This document shows, in pieces, positions 6,782-11,761 of a stretch of DNA of 12,588 bases. Every line of letters starts with the position of its first letter. Positions within the stretch are counted from its first letter, which is position 1. The position numbers were made by a program, and so were the translations under genes. Source of the stretch: Methanothrix sp. (lineage in GTDB: Archaea; Halobacteriota; Methanosarcinia; Methanotrichales; Methanotrichaceae); contig JAQTYS010000059.1 of the NCBI GenBank assembly GCA_028688175.1, forward strand, positions 1 to 12,588. The letters run 5' to 3'. Under the pieces are notes generated by a model that had not been told where the DNA came from, did no database searches, and worked only from the letters and a program-made list of their open reading frames with translations.

Positions 6782-7756
6782 ATGAAAAGCGGCATAAGCC
6801 CTGACTACCTCATCTACGGTGCAGGAGCCATAGGCAGCGTTTTGGGCGGATTTCTGCAAAAATTAGGTCGCTCTGTTACCTACATCGGCAGAGGCGAGCA
6901 CTTTTTGGCTTTATCCGAAAAGGGATTGAGGATAACCGGCATCTGGGGAGAACACTTTATCCCGGCAAGAGAGACGCAGATTGCATCGAAAAGGCAATTT
7001 TCCGTCATCCTGCTCTGCGTAAAAGCAAAGGACACCTACGCGGCAACAATTGAGGCGAAGGCGCTGCTGGCAGCGGACGGCATCATGGTCTCCATGCAAA
7101 ACGGTCTGAATAATTGGGAGACCATCGCCCGTCTGGTCGGAGAAGACCGCACAGTAGGAGCGCGCGTCATCTTCGGTGCCGAGATTCTTGAGCCGGGCCA
7201 CGCTAATGTTACAGTCAACGCTGATGATGTCCTGCTGGGTGAGCCGTTCCTGCCCGTGAACCGGCCGCTTTTAGAAGCATTAGAAGAGGATTTATCCCGC
7301 TCAGGTATTCCCTGCAAAATTGTGAGCAAGGATGAGATTTGGGCAGCCATCTGGGGAAAGGTGCTCTACAACTGTTCATTAAATCCTCTGGGTGCATTGC
7401 TGGAAGTCTCTTATGGCGATCTGGGCAAAAATGCAGAGACGAGAGGCATCATCAAGGTCATAATTGAGGAGATATTTCGGGTAATGAGGGCCAAAGGCGT
7501 AAAAGTTCCTTATCAGGATGCCGATGAGTATTACCATTATCTGCTGGAAAAGCAGCTTCCCCCCACGGTTGGCCATCGCGCCAGCATGCTGCAGGATATT
7601 CTGTTGGGCCGTCAAACGGAGATCGATGCTCTGAATGGAGCCATCTCTTCGTATGCCCAGGATTATGGTATCACCACTCCCTACAACGACCTTCTCACCG
7701 CCCTGATAAAGTTCAAGGAGAAGAAGAAAGCTTTTTCATCTATCCCAGACAATTAA
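6782..7756 (+). CDS. panE: 2-dehydropantoate 2-reductase (ketopantoate reductase)
   Basis: This 324-aa protein reduces 2-dehydropantoate to pantoate with NAD(P)H, a cytoplasmic step on the route to coenzyme A. The N-terminal Rossmann fold shows GAGAIGS (13-19). SMQNGLNN (104-111) carries the conserved NG. The C-terminal helical domain has WGKVLYNCSLNPLGAL (192-207), in which Lys193 corresponds to the catalytic lysine of the family and Asn198/Asn201 line the substrate site. GHRASMLQDILLGRQTEID (264-282) holds the conserved Ser268 and Glu280. All key residues are present, and the length is normal to slightly long. It is the first gene of a three-gene plus-strand operon with the GerW-like and methyltransferase genes. 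No SD is evident before the ATG. ApbA/PanE paralogues acting on other 2-keto acids exist, so the exact substrate is likely but not certain. Confidence 0.88.
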   Translation: MKSGISPDYLIYGAGAIGSVLGGFLQKLGRSVTYIGRGEHFLALSEKGLRITGIWGEHFIPARETQIASKRQFSVILLCVKAKDTYAATIEAKALLAADGIMVSMQNGLNNWETIARLVGEDRTVGARVIFGAEILEPGHANVTVNADDVLLGEPFLPVNRPLLEALEEDLSRSGIPCKIVSKDEIWAAIWGKVLYNCSLNPLGALLEVSYGDLGKNAETRGIIKVIIEEIFRVMRAKGVKVPYQDADEYYHYLLEKQLPPTVGHRASMLQDILLGRQTEIDALNGAISSYAQDYGITTPYNDLLTALIKFKEKKKAFSSIPDN

Positions 7757-7774
7757 TAACGAGAGTGTGAAATA

Positions 7775-8170
7775 ATGGAAGGCAGTGAGAAGACGCAGGA
7801 ACTATCAGATATACTGAAAACCATAACCGAAGAGATGCAAAAATCTCTATCAGCCAAGAATGCAGTGGGTGATCCAGTCACCGTGGAGGGCAAGACCGTA
7901 ATTCCTCTCATGAGCGTGGGCATGGGCTTTGGTGCAGGCTCGGGAGCGGGAAAGGCCGATGGTCCAAATGGCGGAGGTGGCGGGGCATTGGGCATGAAGC
8001 CTGTGGCCGTTATAATAATCGACCAGGATGGGGTGCGAGTTGAAAGGCTCAAGGAGGCTCAGCATACCCTAATAGAGCATGTGGCTGATGCCGTGCCCAA
8101 ACTTCTGGAAGGCCTGACCCACAAGAAAGAGACGCATGTGCAGATCAAGGGAGAGGATGAAAGCTCCTGA
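7775..8170 (+). CDS. GerW/YtfJ-family protein
   Basis: This 131-aa protein is of the GerW (YtfJ) family, first known from Bacillus spores but also present in non-sporulating bacteria and methanogens. Visible features are an N-terminal helix (about 6-27), VGDPVTVEGKTVIPLMSVGMGFGAG (31-55), a glycine-rich loop (54-70), then KPVAVIIIDQDGVRVERL (75-92) and a C-terminal helix ending in LLEGL. No signal peptide or catalytic motif is seen. It follows panE by 18 bp, with a weak purine-rich stretch (GAGAGTGTGA, 7761-7770) as a possible SD, and precedes the methyltransferase by 20 bp. The function in archaea is not known, and the operon gives no clear link to CoA synthesis. Confidence 0.85.
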   Translation: MEGSEKTQELSDILKTITEEMQKSLSAKNAVGDPVTVEGKTVIPLMSVGMGFGAGSGAGKADGPNGGGGGALGMKPVAVIIIDQDGVRVERLKEAQHTLIEHVADAVPKLLEGLTHKKETHVQIKGEDESS

Positions 8171-8190
8171 AACATGACGGCTGCGGAAAC

Positions 8191-9012
8191 ATGACAGGCG
8201 CAGAAACGCATAACTGGAACCCGGCAGACTATGAGAAGAGCTCCTCGGCCCAGTTCAATTGGGCCATGGCTCTAATCGCCGATCTGTTGCTTGAGGGCGA
8301 CGAACGCATCCTGGATATCGGATGTGGGGATGGCAGGATCACCGCCCACCTGGCCGGACTCGTGCCTAACGGCAGTGTCCTGGGAATAGATCTCTCCCCG
8401 GAGATGATCGGCTTTGCTTCCAGTAAGCATGCCGGTCAAACCAATCTCTCCTTTCAGGTGGGCGATGCATCTTCGTTGCACTTCATTGAGCAATTCGATC
8501 TGGTCGTCTCTTTTGCCTGCTTGCATTGGATTCCTGACCATCTGCCCGTACTCAAATCAGTCCAGCAGAGCCTGGTGCCTGGTGGCCGCTTTCTCATGCA
8601 GTGCGGGGGAAGAGGAAACGCCGCCCGAATCCTGGACCTGACCGGCGATCTAATCAAGAGTCTGCGGTGGAAAGAGTACTTCATAGGTTTTTCCTTTCCC
8701 TACCACTTCTACGGGCCGCAGGAGTATAGCCTCTGGCTGGCGGAGGCGGGCCTGAGGCCCCTGAGGACGGAACTGGTTGCAAAAGACATGATCCATCAGG
8801 GTCAAGCTGGCCTGGAAGGCATCATGCGCAATACCTGGCTGCCTTATACCCAGAGGCTGCCTGCCCATCTGCAAGGTGAGTTCGTTAAGGAGATAGCAGG
8901 AATGTATCTGGATAGGTATCCTCTGGATGAGAACGGCCAGGCCCATGTACAGATGATGCGCCTGGAGGTGGAAGCGGAAAAGCCACGCCCAGGAGAGGTT
9001 ACACCCCGCTAA
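8191..9012 (+). CDS. Class I SAM-dependent methyltransferase (Tam-like)
   Basis: This 273-aa protein is a Rossmann-fold methyltransferase. Motif I is ILDIGCGDGRIT (40-51, the SAM-binding glycine loop), motif II includes VLGIDLSPEM (63-72, with the ribose-binding Asp), GDAS (91-94) contacts adenine, and FDLVVSFACLHWIPDH (102-117) is the motif IV region. The N-terminal NWNPADYEKSSSAQFNWA and the LHWIPDH segment resemble trans-aconitate methyltransferase and the related BioC/UbiE-like group. The C-terminal half (150-270) is a substrate lid that does not reveal the substrate. ATG 8191 has no strong SD; a nearby ATG at 8174 opens only a six-codon frame. It is the last gene of the panE operon. A trans-aconitate substrate is possible but unproven. 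Confidence 0.82.
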   Translation: MTGAETHNWNPADYEKSSSAQFNWAMALIADLLLEGDERILDIGCGDGRITAHLAGLVPNGSVLGIDLSPEMIGFASSKHAGQTNLSFQVGDASSLHFIEQFDLVVSFACLHWIPDHLPVLKSVQQSLVPGGRFLMQCGGRGNAARILDLTGDLIKSLRWKEYFIGFSFPYHFYGPQEYSLWLAEAGLRPLRTELVAKDMIHQGQAGLEGIMRNTWLPYTQRLPAHLQGEFVKEIAGMYLDRYPLDENGQAHVQMMRLEVEAEKPRPGEVTPR

Positions 9013-9040
9013 TGGCATCAGGCGTCAGGGATTCATGGTA

Positions 9041-9082
9041 CTGATCAGCCTGAAACTAAATAGTTTTTAGCAGGTTGATCAG
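9041..9082 (+). terminator. Strong imperfect hairpin downstream of the methyltransferase gene
   Basis: CTGATCAGCCTG (9041-9052) pairs with CAGGTTGATCAG (9071-9082) over all 12 positions, with one G-U wobble. The enclosed sequence contains a second short stem, AAACT...AGTTT (9053-9066), and a T5 run. It begins 29 bp after the stop codon, so it is a plausible 3' end or terminator of the panE operon. A different RNA function is possible because no T-tract follows the stem. Confidence 0.45.
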
Positions 9083-9088
9083 CAAATC

Positions 9089-9111
9089 GAGGTCGCCGGG
9101 CGAAAGACCTC
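9089..9111 (+). repeat. Second short inverted repeat after the panE operon
   Basis: GAGGTC (9089-9094) and GACCTC (9106-9111) form a perfect 6-bp stem around an 11-nt GC-rich loop. It sits 6 bp after the larger hairpin and just before a TATA-like element at 9117. It may be part of the same 3' structure, or an operator for the downstream transcript. Confidence 0.35.
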
Positions 9112-9116
9112 ATGCG

Positions 9117-9126
9117 TTTATAAAAA
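9117..9126 (+). promoter_or_regulatory. TATA box upstream of the thiamine-binding-like remnant
   Basis: TTTATAAAAA is a close match to the archaeal TATA consensus. Transcription would start near 9145-9150, about 30 nt before the ATG at 9182. The transcript could also read through into the secreted-protein gene at 9480. Confidence 0.55.
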
Positions 9127-9181
9127 TGGCATTTAATGCGGAAGAGTACTGTTTACCGCAGCAAGAAGAGTTCATATCAAA

Positions 9182-9438
9182 ATGATGGTAACTGCTTTTG
9201 CTTTTAGCTTATATCCGCTCGGCACCCTGAAAACTGCCAAAATTATTAGCCTAGCGGAGGCTGTCGAAGAATGGTCAAAAATAAGAGTGATTGAGGAGGA
9301 AATGGATACCAAAGGTCTGGCAATTGGGCACATTTCCAAAAAACGCTCTCTCAAGTGCAGTAAATAGGAATCCTTTTCGGAGCGTTGCCGAATGAAAGGT
9401 TCGTCCATGTGATAAAATACAATTGGAAACGATTATAA
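9182..9438 (+). pseudogene. Decayed MTH1187/YkoF-like (thiamine-binding type) gene
   Basis: Frame one (9182-9367, 61 codons) begins MMVTAFAFSLYPLGT and continues into AEAVEEWSKIRVIEEEMDTKGLAIGH. This resembles the start of the small ferredoxin-like MTH1187/YkoF proteins (FSxxPLGT, then a helix, then a strand near PMGTxxEG). The expected second half appears in a different frame, from about 9331: HFQKTLSQVQ, a TAA at 9361-9363, then IGILFGALPNERFVHVIKY and a stop at 9436-9438. The latter matches the family end (LFxxGxxRVVTxIKID). One extra base, for example in the A6 run at 9338-9343, plus reversal of the TAA would restore a single ~85-aa protein. Family members bind thiamine or its pyrimidine. 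The assignment is from remembered motifs, not a search. Alternatively the 61-aa frame is a genuine short protein. Confidence 0.45.
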
Positions 9439-9462
9439 ACCTATTTGATCTCTTGCTTAAAC

Positions 9463-9468
9463 GGAGGA
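9463..9468 (+). promoter_or_regulatory. Shine-Dalgarno site fixing the start at 9480
   Basis: GGAGGA lies 11 nt before the ATG at 9480. It supports this start over the in-frame ATG at 9423, which would add 19 residues ahead of an otherwise typical signal peptide and would overlap the remnant gene. Confidence 0.7.
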
Positions 9469-9479
9469 ATCGCCAAAAA

Positions 9480-9884
9480 ATGCAATCTAATTTGAGGAAC
9501 TTACTAGTGATCTCGTTTGTTCTGCTCATGGCAGGAGCAGTCATGGCAGACGATGGCTGGTTTGGTGGCACAGGGAAATTCAGCACACCAGACCTTTTTT
9601 CAGGTCAGGTCGTCAATTTACAGCTAAATGGTATCTCCTCGGGGACAATTCCCGATGTGTTCATTTCAGATTCTTTTCAGCCTAATGTTGGGGGCCTTCG
9701 ACATGATGCTTTGTTTATGCCGTTCACTTCAGATCTTTCCCTGTTATCTTTAAGCGATTACTGGAATCATATGTCGGACTTCACCAATGTCTTCGGCGCT
9801 ATGTATGAAAACCGCGGATTTACTGCAACTACTGCTGCCGGTTCATCGGTTGGGGGCGGTGGTGGCGGGGATTATCTACCTTGA
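9480..9884 (+). CDS. Small secreted protein with glycine-rich C-terminus, unknown function
   Basis: This is a 134-aa protein I do not recognise. Residues 1-23 form a clear signal peptide (RNLLVISFVLLMAGAVMA, likely cut before DDG). The mature part (~111 aa) has no cysteine and is rich in Ser, Phe, Asp and Gly, with WFGGTGKFSTPDLFSGQVV near its start and a tail of GSSVGGGGGGDYLP. It has no membrane segment beyond the signal, no sequons and no repeats. The start is chosen by the GGAGGA at 9463. It could be an exported surface or matrix component, or a peptide carried to the cell surface. A T6 run at 9892-9897 directly after the stop looks like its terminator. It stands alone between a decayed gene and a long intergenic region. 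Confidence 0.72.
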   Translation: MQSNLRNLLVISFVLLMAGAVMADDGWFGGTGKFSTPDLFSGQVVNLQLNGISSGTIPDVFISDSFQPNVGGLRHDALFMPFTSDLSLLSLSDYWNHMSDFTNVFGAMYENRGFTATTAAGSSVGGGGGGDYLP

Positions 9885-9890
9885 TTCTAT

Positions 9891-9900
9891 CTTTTTTCCT
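9891..9900 (+). terminator. T-tract terminator after the small secreted protein gene
   Basis: CTTTTTTCCT begins 7 bp after the stop codon. A T6 run here fits archaeal T-tract termination; there is no clear hairpin. Confidence 0.45.
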
Positions 9901-10011
9901 TGATCATCCTACATGCTTCAAGCGATATCGAGGCATTTCCCATCAATCATCGATCCCGGATCTCGCAAATTATGGAGCATTATAGAAATTATTTAATTAT
10001 ACTTCTGAAAA

Positions 10012-10027
10012 TTGCACGATCATGCAA
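10012..10027. promoter_or_regulatory. Dyad-symmetric candidate operator
   Basis: TTGCACGATCATGCAA is a 16-bp inverted repeat with a single mismatched pair. It lies about 15 bp upstream of the TATA-like box at 10043-10050, where archaeal activators or repressors often bind. The regulator is unknown. Confidence 0.35.
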
Positions 10028-10042
10028 ACCGCAAGGATTAAA

Positions 10043-10050
10043 TTTATATT
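10043..10050 (+). promoter_or_regulatory. TATA-like box ahead of the secE region
   Basis: TTTATATT inside ATTAAATTTATATTATT, preceded by purine-rich GCAAGGA as a possible BRE. It predicts a transcript start near 10070-10078 and hence a leader of about 230 nt before secE, or a separate transcript covering the small ORF at 10167. Confidence 0.45.
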
Positions 10051-10166
10051 ATTTGTAGCTCTGATATCTGATTGCATAGTACCTGTCTGAGAGTCCTTCT
10101 GTATCCTGGTTCAGTATTCATAACGTCGCCCTCATAATCCCCAAAAGCAGTGCTCGATGCAGGAGT

Positions 10167-10307
10167 ATGTTCAAGCTCGCATGCCTCGGACCACAGCTCA
10201 ACCTATGGCCTGTTCAGATCGGCGATGAAAAGAGTATATTCCTGGAAGCGACCAGCAAGGAAAGCGATCGAAAGGTTTTTTACACACCAATTCCTTTCCC
10301 CTGCTGA
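10167..10307 (+). CDS. Candidate small ORF abutting secE (46 aa)
   Basis: ATG 10167 opens a 46-codon frame ending in TGA at 10305-10307, immediately followed by the secE ATG at 10308. The frame is open back to a TAG at 10077. The peptide starts MFKLACLGPQLNLWPVQIGD and ends YTPIPFPC; it has no recognised motif, membrane segment or signal peptide. Its third-position GC (about 59% by hand) is like that of neighbouring genes. AGGAG lies only 1 nt before the ATG, too close for a normal SD. The exact TGA-ATG junction would suit translational coupling, as secE has no SD of its own, but the frame may be open by chance. It could also be a leader ORF. Confidence 0.3.
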   Translation: MFKLACLGPQLNLWPVQIGDEKSIFLEATSKESDRKVFYTPIPFPC

Positions 10308-10598
10308 ATGAGCGAGGGAACTAACGATACTGAGAAGAAGGGCTTTGCTGAGAAGAAGCTCGATCTCAAGAATAAGATGGATCTTAAGAGCAAGCTGAAT
10401 CTGGATGACATGGATCTGGGCGTCACCATGCCTTCCACGAATGTGGATGAGTATATGCGGGTTTTAAGGCTGGCTCGAAAGCCCAGTCGTGAGGAGTTCA
10501 ATATGATCGCCAAGATCTCGATGGCCGGCATCGGCATCATCGGCACCTTGGGCTTTGTCATATATGCGCTGCTCACCGAACTGCCCAAAGCCTTCTAA
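10308..10598 (+). CDS. secE: Protein translocase subunit SecE (Sec61 gamma)
   Basis: This 96-aa single-span subunit of the archaeal SecYEbeta protein channel sits in the cytoplasmic membrane. The conserved core is EYMRVLRLARKPSREEF (48-64), the amphipathic cytoplasmic helix, followed by one transmembrane helix (about 67-90, ISMAGIGIIGTLGFVIYALL). Archaeal SecE is usually around 60 aa; here about 40 residues precede the core. That extension is charged and low in complexity, with a quasi-repeat of KLDLK, KMDLK, KLNLDDMDL. ATG 10308 has no SD, but a T-rich element (10275-10281) lies about 29 bp upstream, so a leaderless start is possible, as is coupling to the small ORF that ends at 10307. A later start closer to the core (for example Met41) cannot be excluded. 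The usual neighbours ftsZ and spt5/nusG are not seen on this side. Confidence 0.88.
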   Translation: MSEGTNDTEKKGFAEKKLDLKNKMDLKSKLNLDDMDLGVTMPSTNVDEYMRVLRLARKPSREEFNMIAKISMAGIGIIGTLGFVIYALLTELPKAF

Positions 10599-10649
10599 AA
10601 AAGTTTCTAAAATTTATGGCTCCTGAGGAGCACACAGCGTTTATTCTTT
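10599..10649. terminator. Region between convergent secE and cfbD with a small hairpin and T-tracts
   Basis: GCTCC-TGA-GGAGC (10619-10631) is a perfect 5-bp stem. T-runs lie on both sides: TTTATTCTTTTT after it on the plus strand (10640-10651), and on the minus strand the complement of CTAAAAAAG (10596-10604). It could serve as a bidirectional terminator for secE and cfbD. Confidence 0.45.
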
Positions 10650-11750
10650 TTAGATCTCTGTAGCTTTGGCTTTATTGAGCGAGCGGAGTGTAGCTCCGAA
10701 CTCCGATTCCACCAGATTTTTCACGCCCATCGTCTTGGGATGCAGATCAAGTTCTACTGTGACATGCTGGTGACCTAAACTGCGCAGAGGCTTGACCTGG
10801 CGCGGCCCATTGGTGATCGAGAAGATCTCCATGCCCTTCAGAGACGATATCGGCAGGGCATGGGGCACACCCGAGATCACGGCAAAGTCATAATTTTTGT
10901 TCGCGATCTGCTCCTGCACAGCATCACCTGTCACCGGATACTCGTCCAGTCCGCCGATGAGCTGGAAATTCACCTTCCGCTCCAATAAATCGCGGGCAAT
11001 ATTGGCTGCATCCCTTCTCACCTTGGGCAGGCCCACCTGGTCGTTCAAATTGGCGAAGGTATCCACCTGATCGCCGGCAACCTCGGCCACGGCTGCGGTA
11101 ATGTCGGCAAACATGTAGGCGGTCTCCTTCTTGGCATTGAGGATATTCAGGCCCTTCTTGCCCTGCCGGATAAGCTCTAGAAGCCTGGCGGCTGCCTCAT
11201 ATTTGAGATCTCCTCGCTCCGGAGCCAGGTACTCGCTGCTCGCAGCTCCATGGAGCTTTTCCACAAGGGTGGCTTTATCAAGCAAGCCCTTCTGTCGGTT
11301 GAGCTCTTCTTCATCTATGATTCCCTTATCCCTCGCTGCCTCCAATGTGAGGATCACCCCCTTGGTATTATCCCTGTAGCCGGCATGAACCTCAACCTCT
11401 AAGACCGGTATGTCCAAGTCGGCATCCAAGACGGCCTGATGCAGATCATCGCCGATGATCATGCTGCTGCAAGTCCCTGAGATGGCCATGAGTTTGGGAT
11501 GGAACAATTCATTGGCCTTCCTCAGAAGAGCGGTGAGCGGTCGCAGACCTCCGAATACAAATCCGGCTTCGTCCAGTGCAGTTGTAAGCACCCGCACACC
11601 GTCCTCCTCCAAGAGACGGGCATGCTTGAAGCAGCATCCGCTCGGGCCATGCAATATGACCACCTCGGCACCAAGGTCACGCAGAGTGTAGAGAGCGGCG
11701 ACTATTGAGCTTGGTCTGGGATGAAGTATCGTTAAGTTATCGCTTGCCAT
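10650..11750 (-). CDS. cfbD: Ni-sirohydrochlorin a,c-diamide reductive cyclase, subunit CfbD
   Basis: This NifD-like protein of 366 aa (369 if the upstream GTG at 11759 is used) forms, with the NifH-like CfbC, the nitrogenase-like complex that reduces Ni-sirohydrochlorin a,c-diamide by six electrons and forms the lactam ring, giving 15,17(3)-seco-F430-17(3)-acid. Landmarks, numbered from the GTG, are LHPRPSSIVAALYTLRDL (12-29), HGPSGCCFKHARLLEEDGVRVLTT (37-60, with Cys42/Cys43) and ISGTCSSMIIGDD (93-105, with Cys97). These cysteines are candidates for the Fe-S cluster. ATG 11750 is preferred because AGGTGAT (11755-11761), which is strongly complementary to the 16S 3' end, stands just before it. 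cfbE lies immediately upstream, its stop inside that SD. CfbD is a marker of methanogens and ANME archaea and was formerly annotated as a methanogenesis-marker nitrogenase homologue. Confidence 0.95.
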   Translation of the reverse strand: MASDNLTILHPRPSSIVAALYTLRDLGAEVVILHGPSGCCFKHARLLEEDGVRVLTTALDEAGFVFGGLRPLTALLRKANELFHPKLMAISGTCSSMIIGDDLHQAVLDADLDIPVLEVEVHAGYRDNTKGVILTLEAARDKGIIDEEELNRQKGLLDKATLVEKLHGAASSEYLAPERGDLKYEAAARLLELIRQGKKGLNILNAKKETAYMFADITAAVAEVAGDQVDTFANLNDQVGLPKVRRDAANIARDLLERKVNFQLIGGLDEYPVTGDAVQEQIANKNYDFAVISGVPHALPISSLKGMEIFSITNGPRQVKPLRSLGHQHVTVELDLHPKTMGVKNLVESEFGATLRSLNKAKATEI

Positions 11751-11754
11751 TCGT

Positions 11755-11761
11755 ATCACCT
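11755..11761 (-). promoter_or_regulatory. cfbD ribosome-binding site overlapping the cfbE stop
   Basis: On the minus strand AGGTGAT-ACGA-ATG precedes cfbD. The TGA of cfbE (11756-11758) lies inside the SD. This supports the ATG at 11750 rather than the GTG at 11759 as the start, and suggests translational coupling of the two subunits of the pathway. Confidence 0.65.

Larger units (their letters stand above)
9885..10307. other. 423-base intergenic region upstream of secE
   Basis: No confident gene is present. The left part (9885-10010) is AT-rich with nothing recognised beyond the T-tract. Next come a dyad at 10012-10027 and a TATA-like box at 10043-10050; from 10080 one frame stays open to 10307, ending against the secE start. 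I see no tRNA, rRNA or CRISPR-like pattern. A structured RNA between 10075 and 10300 cannot be excluded by eye. Confidence 0.6.

Noticed and set aside
9041..9181. Possible TPP or other riboswitch ahead of the thiamine-binding-like remnant
   Set aside because: The TPP consensus elements (CUGAGA and the ACCUGAUCUGG-type segment) are not present in order, and the hairpins lie upstream of the TATA box, hence outside the leader.
9885..10307. Possible tRNA, CRISPR array or insertion-sequence end in the intergenic region
   Set aside because: No cloverleaf arms with a GTTCRA-like T-loop, no regularly spaced repeats, and no terminal inverted repeats or transposase fragments were found by eye.
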